From Marinomonas spartinae (GTDB lineage Bacteria > Pseudomonadota > Gammaproteobacteria > Pseudomonadales > Marinomonadaceae): a DNA stretch of 64,000 nt. The notes beneath the pieces were generated by a model, which made no database searches, had not been told where the DNA came from, and was given only the letters and a program-made list of their open reading frames with translations. This document shows positions 53,909 to 62,360 of the stretch, in pieces. Position 1 is the first letter of the stretch. Each line of letters opens with the position of its first letter. Location of the stretch: NCBI RefSeq assembly GCF_900089775.1, contig NZ_FLOB01000004.1:186001-250000 (forward strand), read 5' to 3'. The position numbers and the translations under genes are program-made.

Positions 53909-54139
53909 ATGATGATCGTAGATTTAATCGATGAAGTGGATTTTAAAGAGAAGCTCATCGGTATTGGCGCGCCAGTGGACACCGCTAAAGACTTAAAAGA
54001 AGTTGATACTTGCCTTGTGTCTTGGCTAAATGAATGCCCAGAGCAAACGTATTTCGTCAAACTGGTTTGCCAAGAAATCATCGAAAGTAATGCCACCATC
54101 CTCCCTGAAGTCAAAACCATCATGCAGGCATATCTCTAA
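53909..54139 (+). CDS. small conserved-context protein at the end of the dgc operon
   Basis: A 76-residue protein (MMIVDLIDEVDFKEKLIGIGAPVDTAKDL and so on, in parts) with an acidic, helical character and two Cys in CLVSWLNECPEQ. No family was recognised. GGGAAGGGAG (53891-53900) lies 8 bases before ATG 53909; the longer frame from TTG 53888 would leave this site inside the gene. It is 35 bases after etfB and is followed by a strong terminator, so it is the last gene of the dimethylglycine operon. Confidence 0.7.
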   Translation: MMIVDLIDEVDFKEKLIGIGAPVDTAKDLKEVDTCLVSWLNECPEQTYFVKLVCQEIIESNATILPEVKTIMQAYL

Positions 54140-54154
54140 TCTAATAAAGTCATT

Positions 54155-54196
54155 AAAAAAACGCTTTAACTTGATTCGAGTTAAGGCGTTTTTTTA
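54155..54196 (+). terminator. intrinsic terminator of the dgc operon
   Basis: Arms AAAAAACGCTTTAACT and AGTTAAGGCGTTTTTT with one G-U pair and a 7-base loop, 16 bases after the last gene; strong T tract. Confidence 0.92.
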
Positions 54197-54422
54197 TGGG
54201 CGTCATGTGCCTTTATTTCTATTGGATATTTCAGCAGGAAGTCGCTAGCAAAAAACGTTTTCCCACAATTGATTTGCGCTCTAGCTCATCTAGAGCTCTA
54301 AATGATAGGTGTTGCAAAAGACATTTTTTGACTGAGTGTATTTAGATCAAAAAAATAATGAGTGTGTTTTTTGATTGATGATGGCGATGGCGCCTATTGC
54401 GAGGTAGGTGTTTAAGAGAAGT

Positions 54423-54456
54423 CGTACGTGTGGAGCGCAATGACTCTACACGTACG
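54423..54456 (-). terminator. hairpin downstream of gbcA
   Basis: CGTACGTGT (54423) pairs with ACACGTACG (54448), extended by GGAG/CTCT to a 13-bp stem over CGCAATGA. It lies just after the gbcA stop on the minus strand but lacks a T tract. Confidence 0.55.
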
Positions 54457-54464
54457 TTATGCAT

Positions 54465-55736
54465 TTAGCCTTTCAGATGTTTGAGAATCGTGTCTGAATA
54501 CCAATCCAAGAAGTTAATCACTCCATATTCAAAGGTTTCGGAATAGGGGCCAGGTTCGTAGCCGATGGAGTTGATGCCTTGCTGGTTGCGCTCGCCGAGT
54601 ATTCTATCTTGGTCGTTGGTGGCATCCCAAACTTGGCGTAGTCGTTCAGGGTCGTAATCCACACCTTCGACGGCGTCTTTATGGACAAACCACTTTGTGG
54701 TCACCATGGTTTCTTGCGGGGAAATGGGCAAGACTCGAAAGACAATAAAATGATCGGATTGCATGTGGTTCCAAGAATTAGGTAGGTGCAATATCCGCAT
54801 GGAGCCCAGTTCTGGGTTTTTAATGCGCCCCAACATTTTTTGACAGCCTGCACCGCCATCGATAGTCATCACTTTGGTGTTTTTCTTAAGCGGCATGCGC
54901 ACGATGCGGTTGCGTTGTCGGCTCCCAAAGCTTTGATGTTTGTGAGGAATGCCTTCGGCGTCCCATTTGTCAGCTTGAGATTGATAGTGGTCGAGAAAGT
55001 CCTGAGGAGCCCGTGGATCGTTAGTGTCATCCCATTCCAGTAAGGTATTAAGCAATTCAGGATGGTTGTTGGCACAATGGTAGCATTCACGGTTGTTCTC
55101 GAGGACGAGTTTCCAATTGGCTTGTTCGTGCATATTGGATTCAACAGCCAGTTTGGTATTTTCTACATCGTAAGGCGCCATGTATTCTTCTAACGTGGCT
55201 AAAAAGTCGCTGAAACCATCATCAGGGGCGTCTTTTCCTAAACAAACAAAGATGAACCCACCAGCCGTTTTACAATGAGCGGGTTTGAGGCCATGTTTTT
55301 TCATATCGAAGTCTTTGCCCATTTCTGTACCAGCGAACAAGAGGTTGCCTTTTAAATCATAGGTCCACTGATGATAAGGGCACACCAAGTTTGCCACTTT
55401 GCCTCGATGTTCGGTGCAAATGACAGAGCCACGGTGGCGGCAGGTATTGTGGAAAGCATTCACATTGCCGTCGCCATCGCGTACGAGGAAAACGGGATTT
55501 TGACCAATCTCGACGGTGAAGTAATCGCCTTTTTTAGGGATCTCACTGGTCATGCCTACAAATAGCCATTCTTTGTGAAAAATCTCTTCCATGTCGATAC
55601 GAAATGTATGTGGATCATTATAAAGTTCAGCACTAAGGGAATAGTTCTGTTGGCGTTGTTCAAGTGAGCTTGCTACTGAAGCACGAGCTTCATCAAGCGA
55701 ATTATGCCGTATGTTTATTAAATCTATTTGCTTCAT
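54465..55736 (-). CDS. gbcA: glycine betaine monooxygenase oxygenase subunit (Rieske)
   Basis: Rieske non-heme iron oxygenase that converts glycine betaine to dimethylglycine and formaldehyde. From the ATG at 55736 the product has 423 residues. The Rieske cluster ligands are CRHRGS (Cys-x-His) near 95 and CPYHQW near 115. The mononuclear iron site is in ENNRECYHCANNHPEL near 215-230 (two His), with Asp in the C-terminal domain. The frame extends upstream to 55829, but relatives start near MKQIDL and this ATG is used. Divergent from gbcB, which supplies electrons. Confidence 0.95.
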   Translation of the reverse strand: MKQIDLINIRHNSLDEARASVASSLEQRQQNYSLSAELYNDPHTFRIDMEEIFHKEWLFVGMTSEIPKKGDYFTVEIGQNPVFLVRDGDGNVNAFHNTCRHRGSVICTEHRGKVANLVCPYHQWTYDLKGNLLFAGTEMGKDFDMKKHGLKPAHCKTAGGFIFVCLGKDAPDDGFSDFLATLEEYMAPYDVENTKLAVESNMHEQANWKLVLENNRECYHCANNHPELLNTLLEWDDTNDPRAPQDFLDHYQSQADKWDAEGIPHKHQSFGSRQRNRIVRMPLKKNTKVMTIDGGAGCQKMLGRIKNPELGSMRILHLPNSWNHMQSDHFIVFRVLPISPQETMVTTKWFVHKDAVEGVDYDPERLRQVWDATNDQDRILGERNQQGINSIGYEPGPYSETFEYGVINFLDWYSDTILKHLKG

Positions 55737-55895
55737 CTTTCTGGATCCTTCATAACAAAAAGAATAGATGGAAGAGGATTGTGAAAGGCTATCTTCTCTT
55801 AAATGGTTTGAATAAATATGTCTATTCACGACATGGCAAAGTATCTAAATCGACGCTATAAAATGATGGTAATCGTCTTTGTTTGGGGGAGTGAC

Positions 55896-55944
55896 TGCAT
55901 TGAGCAACTTCGTGTCGTTAATGGTTAATTTGCATTGAGCAACT
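55896..55944. promoter_or_regulatory. 14-bp direct repeat between gbcA and gbcB
   Basis: TGCATTGAGCAACT occurs at 55896-55909 and again at 55931-55944, start to start 35 bases apart (about 3.3 helical turns). It lies in the divergent gbcA-gbcB promoter region and is the best candidate for the AraC-type GbdR binding site. Confidence 0.6.
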
Positions 55945-55992
55945 CAAACGAGAATGGCCGATATGTCATCATCTTTTAGTTAGGAAGCCTTT

Positions 55993-57120
55993 ATGAGTGA
56001 TTCAAATACTTCGGCGGTCAACACTGATTATTTTGCTCCCGTCCACACCCAAACATGGGTTAATGGTCGACATAATGTACGTTGTGTGAAGATGATTCAC
56101 GAAACTTGGGATGTTCGTACCTACTGTTTTATGGCTCAACAGCCTGTGATGTTCTTTTTTAAGCCAGGTCAATTTGTTACGTTGGAATTAGAAATCAACG
56201 GTAAGCAGGTGATGCGCTCATATACCATTTCCAGTTCGCCTTCTGTGCCTTATAGCTTCTCGATCACCGTAAAGCGGGTGCCTGGTGGAGAAGTGTCTAA
56301 TTGGCTGTATGAGAACATGACGGTTGGGACAGAGCTCGCCGTGCATGGGCCTGCTGGTCAATTTAACTGCATTGATTTTCCTGCTGAAAAAGTTTTACTG
56401 TTATCTGGTGGTGTCGGCATCACACCTGTTATGTCGATGGCGCGCTGGTACTTTGATACCAATGCAGAGGTCGATGTTACTTTTATTCACAGTGCTCGAT
56501 CACCTAGGGACGTTATTTTTGCTCGTGAGCTCGATCACATGGCGTCGCGAGTGGATAATTTCAGTCTACATATGATTGTTGAGCGCATGGAAAACGGCTT
56601 GGCATGGCATGGTTATCGAGGCTTTTTAGATGTCGAAAAACTGAATATGATTGCGCCTGATTTTATGGAGCGAGAAATCTTTTGTTGTGGACCGGCACCT
56701 TATATGCGAGCAATAAAAACCCTGCTAATGGAGAAAGGGTTTGATATGTCTCACTACCATGAGGAGTCGTTTGGTGCGACACCTGTGGAAGTCGTTGAAG
56801 ATGCTATTGAACTAGCAGAAGTGGCTTTAGCAGAGGCTGAATCCATAATAGAAACGGATTTGATGACCATCTCGTTTGCTAAACAAGGTAAGAGTATTCA
56901 GGTACCTCAGGGTGAAACCCTTCATAACGCGGCAGCGAGGTTGGATTTGATGATTCCTAAAGCTTGTGGCATGGGGATTTGCGGTACCTGTAAGGTAATG
57001 GTGACAAACGGAGAAACGCAGATGGAACACAACGGCGGTATTACAGATGATGATGTGGAAGCGGGTTATGTGTTGTCTTGCTGTACTGTTGCGAAAACGG
57101 ATGTTGTGATTGACTTTTAA
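55993..57120 (+). CDS. gbcB: glycine betaine monooxygenase reductase subunit
   Basis: Electron-transfer partner of GbcA. The 375 residues contain an FAD-binding barrel with VMRSYTISSSPS near 74-85, an NAD-binding part with LLSGGVGITPVMSMARWY near 136-153 and EIFCCGPAPYMRAIK near 228-242, and a C-terminal plant-type 2Fe-2S ferredoxin with CGMGICGTCKVM near 325-336 and a last Cys near 363. This FNR-plus-ferredoxin layout is that of GbcB. AGTTAGGAAGCC precedes the ATG. Control is likely by the gbdR-like gene downstream. Confidence 0.95.
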   Translation: MSDSNTSAVNTDYFAPVHTQTWVNGRHNVRCVKMIHETWDVRTYCFMAQQPVMFFFKPGQFVTLELEINGKQVMRSYTISSSPSVPYSFSITVKRVPGGEVSNWLYENMTVGTELAVHGPAGQFNCIDFPAEKVLLLSGGVGITPVMSMARWYFDTNAEVDVTFIHSARSPRDVIFARELDHMASRVDNFSLHMIVERMENGLAWHGYRGFLDVEKLNMIAPDFMEREIFCCGPAPYMRAIKTLLMEKGFDMSHYHEESFGATPVEVVEDAIELAEVALAEAESIIETDLMTISFAKQGKSIQVPQGETLHNAAARLDLMIPKACGMGICGTCKVMVTNGETQMEHNGGITDDDVEAGYVLSCCTVAKTDVVIDF

Positions 57121-57314
57121 TCTTGGGGTGGTGATCAATAGTTGTTCAATTAATGGGCGGAGATGTGCTTAATCGGTGCGTTTTGGCGCGAATATTTTTA
57201 AATGGTATCGTTATGGCTGCATGAGCGGGTTATTTCCGAATAGCTGACAGATTTCCACTAATTGGTCTATATTTTGCTGTGTTAACCAAAGCATTATTTA
57301 GGAGGGAATAAGTT

Positions 57315-58442
57315 ATGTTGATAGGAACGGCAGAAACCGCTCATAAGTCCAATAAAAAAGTGACTAAAATTGGTTTTCTTCTCTTAGATCATTTTACCAT
57401 GATCGCGCTAGCCTCTTCGATAGAGTCTCTGCGTATGGCTAATCAATTGTCTGCTGAGGAGTTGTATAGCTGGCAGCTTATTTCGGAAACCGGACAACCG
57501 GTGACCGCCAGTGATGGATTGAGTTTAAGTGCGGATTTTTCAATGCAAGATGTCCCCCACTTTGATTTTATTTTTGTCGCTGGTGGGTTAGATATTACAC
57601 GTTCCTATACTTCTAAACAGGTTTCTTGGTTACAACAAAAGGCAAGACAAAATGTTTGCCTTGGCGGCATTTGCACTGGTGCTTATGTATTGGCTCATGC
57701 TGGGTTACTGAATGGTTATCAATGTAGCATTCACTGGGAGTGTTTAACGGCGTTGCAAGAGAATTATCCCAAGGTGAAAAGTAATAATCAGTTGTTCACT
57801 ATTGATCGTAACCGCTTAACCTCATCAGGTGGCAGCGCCCCAATGGACATGTTTTTAACGATGATTACTCGTCAACATGGCGCTAAATTGTCGAATGCAG
57901 TGTCTGATATGTTTATCTGTGAGCGTATTCGTGGTGAGTCCGATATACAGCGTATGCCACTGCGTCAGGTAAATAATGGCGTAAGTTGCACTCCCAAGTT
58001 ATTGGACGTCATCCAATTGATGGAAAATAATCTTGAAGAACCAATTGAGTTGGATGAGATGGCGGTTTTTGTCGGAGTGTCTCGTCGTCAAATAGAGCGC
58101 ATGTTCCATAAATATTTGGATTGCTCTCCATCGCGTTATTACTTACGACTACGGTTGGATCGGGCGCGTCAACTGTTGAAGCAATCCAGCATGTCCATTG
58201 TCGAAATTTCAACTGCTTGCGGGTTTATTTCCACGCCACATTTTAGTCGTTGTTATCGTAAGCATTTAGGAGTCTCACCACGAGATGATAGAAAAATGGC
58301 TTGGTCTCAAGCCGTTATCACTCCTTTGTTAGAGGATTCCGCTTTCTCTGAGCCCGTTGCCCACTTACTTATGCCTCATGCCTCATCGGCTTTATCAAAA
58401 GCGCATTCAGAGCCAAGCTATGGGTCGGTTACGTTGACCTAA
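57315..58442 (+). CDS. gbdR: GbdR-like AraC/GlxA family transcriptional activator
   Basis: The 375 residues consist of a DJ-1/PfpI-like (class I amidotransferase fold) N-terminal domain, about 17-200, with FVAGGLDITRSYTS and GGICTGAYVLAHAGLL near 116-131, and a C-terminal AraC double helix-turn-helix, about 235-330, with MAVFVGVSRRQIERMFHKYL and STACGFISTPHFSRCYRKHLG. In Pseudomonas GbdR responds to glycine betaine and dimethylglycine and activates gbcAB, dgc and sox genes. Position directly after gbcB supports the same role. A GGAGGGAATAAG site lies upstream. The long tail after the HTH is normal in the subgroup. Confidence 0.9.
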   Translation: MLIGTAETAHKSNKKVTKIGFLLLDHFTMIALASSIESLRMANQLSAEELYSWQLISETGQPVTASDGLSLSADFSMQDVPHFDFIFVAGGLDITRSYTSKQVSWLQQKARQNVCLGGICTGAYVLAHAGLLNGYQCSIHWECLTALQENYPKVKSNNQLFTIDRNRLTSSGGSAPMDMFLTMITRQHGAKLSNAVSDMFICERIRGESDIQRMPLRQVNNGVSCTPKLLDVIQLMENNLEEPIELDEMAVFVGVSRRQIERMFHKYLDCSPSRYYLRLRLDRARQLLKQSSMSIVEISTACGFISTPHFSRCYRKHLGVSPRDDRKMAWSQAVITPLLEDSAFSEPVAHLLMPHASSALSKAHSEPSYGSVTLT

Positions 58443-58458
58443 TGCATAATTAAAGAAT

Positions 58459-58496
58459 CAGTGACGGCGTTTTCCTTAAATAGACGTCGTTACTGA
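58459..58496 (+). terminator. hairpin after the gbdR-like gene
   Basis: TCAGTGACGGCGT and ACGTCGTTACTGA pair with two G-U wobbles over a 14-base loop, 16 bases after the stop codon. No long T tract. Confidence 0.55.
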
Positions 58497-58599
58497 CTAC
58501 CTTTCTCATTCTCCTCTTTCTGTCATTTTGTCGCCAATAGTGTTGCTTTATTCTAGGATGTTATTCACAGTTAGAGCCTCATTCTATTTAGGGGGTCTC

Positions 58600-59163
58600 A
58601 TGACAGACATAGCGACAAACCGATTAATAATCCGATCTTTTCGCGAGACAGATAGCGACGGTTTATTCGAATACTTGTCAGCGCCACGTGTGAACTGTTT
58701 TCTGGACGATAAAGTCACAACACTTGAGGAAGCAAAGCAAAAAACGCAAGAGCGTTGTCAAGATGAATGCTGTGCTGCTGTCACCTTAAGAGACACTGGT
58801 GAGCTAATCGGTGAGCTTTTTTTTCATCCAGAAGAACGCTACATCCAAAATGGACAAAAGGTAGATACCTATAATGTCGGGTGGAATTTTAATGGGCGGT
58901 TTGAAGGTAAGGGTTACGCTAGCGAAAGTGCGCATGCACTGTTTGATTATTTGTTTATGGATAAAAATGCCAGACGACTCTATGCCTTTGTAGAAGATGA
59001 TAATATTAAATCACAAGCATTAAGCGAACGACTAGGCATGCGTAAAGAGGGATGCTTTGTGGAGTTTGTCTCATTTATCAACCACCCAGATGGAACACCC
59101 AAGTACGAGAATACACTTCAATACGCTATCCTAAAAAAAGAGTGGTTGCTCAGAAATGGGTAG
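58600..59163 (+). CDS. GNAT family acetyltransferase (RimJ/RimL-like)
   Basis: A 187-residue acetyltransferase of the RimJ/RimL subgroup: TNRLIIRSFRETDSDGLFEYL near 6-26, YNVGWNFNGRFEGKGYASESAHALFDYLF in parts near 92-120 with the acetyl-CoA loop G-K-G-Y-A-S, and FVEDDNIKSQALSERLGMRKEG near 130-151. The open frame extends upstream to 58528, but AGGGGG stands 5 bases before ATG 58600. Substrate unknown; no link with the glycine betaine genes is visible. Confidence 0.88.
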   Translation: MTDIATNRLIIRSFRETDSDGLFEYLSAPRVNCFLDDKVTTLEEAKQKTQERCQDECCAAVTLRDTGELIGELFFHPEERYIQNGQKVDTYNVGWNFNGRFEGKGYASESAHALFDYLFMDKNARRLYAFVEDDNIKSQALSERLGMRKEGCFVEFVSFINHPDGTPKYENTLQYAILKKEWLLRNG

Positions 59164-59273
59164 GTTGAGTCACCAAGTATTGCTCTAAATCAAAACGCTT
59201 TTATCTTCTTTATTTATTATAAGCTTATTCTTTATTGGAATTAGTCGTAAACAATCTAATATGAGGTGAGTGG

Positions 59274-59615
59274 ATGAAAAGTTATAAAGAGATCAATAAA
59301 GAGCAAAATGCCTTTGCGAGGGAGTATCGTAAGTCATCTCCTGCCATCTTGGATGGCTTCATGACCATGTATAAGGCTTCTATGAGCGAAGGAGCCTTAT
59401 CTAACAAAGTAAAAGAGCTAATGGCGTTAGGTATCGGCATTGCTGCGCGTTGCGATGGCTGTATTGCCTCTCATGCTAAAGCTTCAATTCATGCAGGGGC
59501 AACAAGGGAAGAGTTGGTCGAAACCATTGATGTGGCCATTATGATGGGTGGTGGGCCCTCTGTTATTTATGGTACGCAAGCACTCGCTGCGGTCGATGAA
59601 TTTTTGGCGGATTAA
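59274..59615 (+). CDS. carboxymuconolactone decarboxylase/AhpD-like protein
   Basis: A 113-residue single-domain AhpD-like protein. The core motif is IAARCDGCIASHAKASIHAGAT near 58-79: CxxC followed by the His four residues later, as in peroxidase-related alkylhydroperoxide-reductase partners. The all-helical CMD fold and length fit. It may act as a disulfide reductase in oxidative stress; the true role is not known. TGAGGTGAG precedes the ATG. It stands alone between the GNAT gene and a bidirectional terminator. Confidence 0.88.
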   Translation: MKSYKEINKEQNAFAREYRKSSPAILDGFMTMYKASMSEGALSNKVKELMALGIGIAARCDGCIASHAKASIHAGATREELVETIDVAIMMGGGPSVIYGTQALAAVDEFLAD

Positions 59616-59732
59616 GATTGAGAATAAACTGTGTTTAAACTAGCCGTATTATTTTTACCTTTCCTGAGTTTTTATTAAGTATATTATAAAAATATTGATA
59701 TCATTTTTTTTCATATCTCTGGTTGGTGATGT

Positions 59733-59769
59733 AAAATGGCGAATAGATTGGATTCTATTTGCCATTTTT
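59733..59769. terminator. bidirectional terminator
   Basis: AAAATGGCGAATAG (59733) pairs with CTATTTGCCATTTT over ATTGGATT, with one G-T mismatch. It lies between the AhpD-like gene and the convergent LysR gene and has A and T tracts on both sides. Confidence 0.85.
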
Positions 59770-59789
59770 AAAATTCTATTTTAAATAGA

Positions 59790-60695
59790 TTAAGTGTTTT
59801 TACTGAATATTTCAGATTGATTAATGATGAAGTCTGAAAATGTTTTGATATGATTTGGCTGAGTGTGGTTTTTTAACTGAATTAGATAAATATCTCTTTC
59901 AATATCGATGTCTTCAAATGGAATAATGGCAATGTTTTTATGTTTGAATTGAAATAGTGTTAATCCCGTTGTGATGCTAATTCCGTAGTTAGCAGAGATA
60001 AGCCCCATCATGGTCGTTAGCTGTTGCACTTCTAGACGGTAATTTAGCTGTATCCCTTTATTTTCAAACAGCTTGTCCGTGTACTGTCGTATGCTGGTGC
60101 GAGGGCTAAAGCCAATAAACGGGTACTGGTATACCTCTTCTAGTGAGACTTTATCACGGTTCGCCAGTAGGTGGTCTGCATGACAAAGTAGATAGAACTT
60201 ATCGGAAAATAAATAGGTGGAGTCGAAAATATTCGTTGTAGGTTGACTGGCGGCTAAAGCCAAATCAGCTTGCCCATTTACTAGAGAGCTAAGGCATTGA
60301 TTCCATTGAGTATCATTGAGTTTTATTTGGGTTTGTGGGTGGGTCTTGCTATAGGTTGCTAATATCTCGGGTAACCATTCTACAGCTAATGATGGCAAGA
60401 CACTTAAAGTAAGAGAGCCGTTTCTTCCTGCTGCGTGTGCAGTTATTTCGTTGATAGCTTCGTCATAATTTAAAATGAGCCGTCGGGCAATTTCAATAAA
60501 ATGAATGCCATTGGCGTTTAGTTCTACTTTTCGAGTATCTCTGTCGAACAGGCGATACCCAATTTCCTCTTCTAAATTAGCAATGAGAGCACTGAATGCG
60601 GGCTGAGAAAGATTAAAGCGTTGAGCTGCCTGTGTAAATGTGATGTTTTCACTTAACACTAAAAATGCTCTTAATTGTTTGATGGATAGATTCAT
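59790..60695 (-). CDS. LysR family regulator next to the CitMHS-AtuA operon
   Basis: A LysR-type regulator of 301 residues with the N-terminal helix-turn-helix LRAFLVLSENITFTQAAQRFNLSQPAFSALIANLEEEIGYRLF in parts over 8-51 and an effector domain from about 90. It is divergent from the CitMHS carrier gene, with 269 bases between the starts, and so is the probable activator of that operon in response to the carboxylate imported or an intermediate. AT-rich at its 3' end. Confidence 0.9.
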   Translation of the reverse strand: MNLSIKQLRAFLVLSENITFTQAAQRFNLSQPAFSALIANLEEEIGYRLFDRDTRKVELNANGIHFIEIARRLILNYDEAINEITAHAAGRNGSLTLSVLPSLAVEWLPEILATYSKTHPQTQIKLNDTQWNQCLSSLVNGQADLALAASQPTTNIFDSTYLFSDKFYLLCHADHLLANRDKVSLEEVYQYPFIGFSPRTSIRQYTDKLFENKGIQLNYRLEVQQLTTMMGLISANYGISITTGLTLFQFKHKNIAIIPFEDIDIERDIYLIQLKNHTQPNHIKTFSDFIINQSEIFSKNT

Positions 60696-60964
60696 TATTC
60701 TTCTTATCTTTTAGTAACAAGGTGAATTTTTCTATTTTTAATAAACTTAGCTGATACTAGCGATATTAAAAATACTAGTCAAATAACGAGTTTTATCTAA
60801 GGAAAGCCTTTTTGTTGTGTGTTTTATTTGCTTTACCACTAAACTTACTTGTTTTTTCGATTGGTCATTTAAATGTTGTTGGTGTTAAAAAATAAAGGCT
60901 ATTTATGTGTGCCTTTACTCTAAAGGCTCCATATTGCTCAAATACAATAATAAGGAGTAGCAAA
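60696..60964. promoter_or_regulatory. divergent LysR-CitMHS promoter region
   Basis: AT-rich 269 bases between the LysR start and the carrier start. It includes GATACTAGCGATATTAAAAA and ATACTAG repeated at 60754 and 60770, a possible LysR contact region. TAAGGAGTAGC just before 60965 is the carrier ribosome-binding site. Confidence 0.4.
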
Positions 60965-62290
60965 ATGTTGGCTTTTTGGGGTGGATGCACCATTCTGGTG
61001 TTGTTAGCGCTAATCATGACAAAACGCATGTCAGTTGTGGTGGCATTGGTATTGGTACCTATCGTATTTGGCTTGTTAGCTGGTTTGGGACCGGAGCTTG
61101 GGGGCTATATTTATGCTGGCCTCAAGAGTGTTGCGCCCACCGGAATCATGCTGACCTTTGCCATTTTATACTTTTCTGTGATGAATGATGCTGGGATGTT
61201 CGATCCTATGATCAAAGGCATTATTAAGTTTGGGGGGCAAGATCCAACAAAGGTTGCGGTCGGCACGGCATTGATTGCTATGTTGGCCCATCTGGATGGC
61301 TCCGGTGCATCGACCTTTCTGATATGTATTCCTGCGATGATTCCCATTTATGATCGTCTTGGTATGGACCGAAAAATTCTTGCTTGTATTGCGGCTTTAG
61401 GGGCTGGCACCATGAATATTATGCCGTGGGGTGGCCCAACATTGCGAGCAGCGACGTCTCTAAATGTCGATATTTCAACATTATTTAACCCTCTTATTCC
61501 GGCGCTTGGCGCGGGGATATTAACTGTGATTGTGCTGGCTTTTTGGTTGGGTAAAAAAGAAAAAGCTCGCTTGTCTGCAGCAGAGACGATGGCAGGAGGC
61601 GACTTAGTGGACAATACCCAATATGAGGGGATTGATGATCAAGAAGATGAGGAAAAGGCCAGACTAAAGCGCCCTAAATTATTTCTATTTAACCTACTTT
61701 TGACGGTAGTGGTTTTGGTGGTGCTTGTGACAAAGAGTTTGCCGCTGCCTATTGTGTTTGTCATTGCGTTACCAATCGCGCTTTTGGTGAATTATCCCAA
61801 TGTTAAGTTGCAGCAAGCACGCATTACCGCTCATGGACACGCAGCGATCTTGATGGTATCGATCATTTTTTCGGCTGGGGTATTTACCGGTATTTTGAAA
61901 GGGTCTGGCATGATCAAGGCGCTAGCAACTTCATTAGTGTCTTTTGTCCCCGAAAGTTTAGGTGCGCATTTTCCTGTGTTAACCGCGCTTACCGCCATGC
62001 CTGCAAGCTTGTTATTTGATCCGGACTCTTATTACTTTGGTGTATTGCCTGTATTAGCTCATGCCTCTGAAGCCTTAGGTGGGAGTGGTATTGAAGTCGC
62101 GCGAGGTGCATTGCTGGGTCAAATGACAACCGGCTTTCCAGTGAGCCCTTTAACGGCATCCACCTTTTTGTTAATTGGCTTGGCTGGTGTTGATCTTGCT
62201 GATCATCAAAAGAAAACAATTCCATTAGCATTTTTAGTGACTTTGGTTATGACGTTCGTTGCAGTACTGACAGGGGCATTAACCCTGTAG
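60965..62290 (+). CDS. CitMHS-type citrate/carboxylate symporter
   Basis: Inner-membrane carrier of the CitMHS family (metal-citrate or related carboxylate symport). The 441 residues hold about 11-12 helices and the family motifs HLDGSGASTFLICIPAMIPIYDRLG in parts near 102-126, LGAGTMNIMPWGGPTLRAA near 140-158, and PVSPLTASTFLLIGLAGVDLADHQKK in parts near 395-420. An in-frame ATG at 60905 lies upstream, but AAGGAGTAGCAAA before ATG 60965 fixes this start. The neighbouring AtuA genes suggest a substrate other than plain citrate. Confidence 0.9.
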   Translation: MLAFWGGCTILVLLALIMTKRMSVVVALVLVPIVFGLLAGLGPELGGYIYAGLKSVAPTGIMLTFAILYFSVMNDAGMFDPMIKGIIKFGGQDPTKVAVGTALIAMLAHLDGSGASTFLICIPAMIPIYDRLGMDRKILACIAALGAGTMNIMPWGGPTLRAATSLNVDISTLFNPLIPALGAGILTVIVLAFWLGKKEKARLSAAETMAGGDLVDNTQYEGIDDQEDEEKARLKRPKLFLFNLLLTVVVLVVLVTKSLPLPIVFVIALPIALLVNYPNVKLQQARITAHGHAAILMVSIIFSAGVFTGILKGSGMIKALATSLVSFVPESLGAHFPVLTALTAMPASLLFDPDSYYFGVLPVLAHASEALGGSGIEVARGALLGQMTTGFPVSPLTASTFLLIGLAGVDLADHQKKTIPLAFLVTLVMTFVAVLTGALTL

Positions 62291-62360
62291 CTCTGAATAA
62301 GAATGTCTAATTTCCACGGAAAAGCTTTCTCATTATTATTGGATAACAGAAGAGTGTGTC

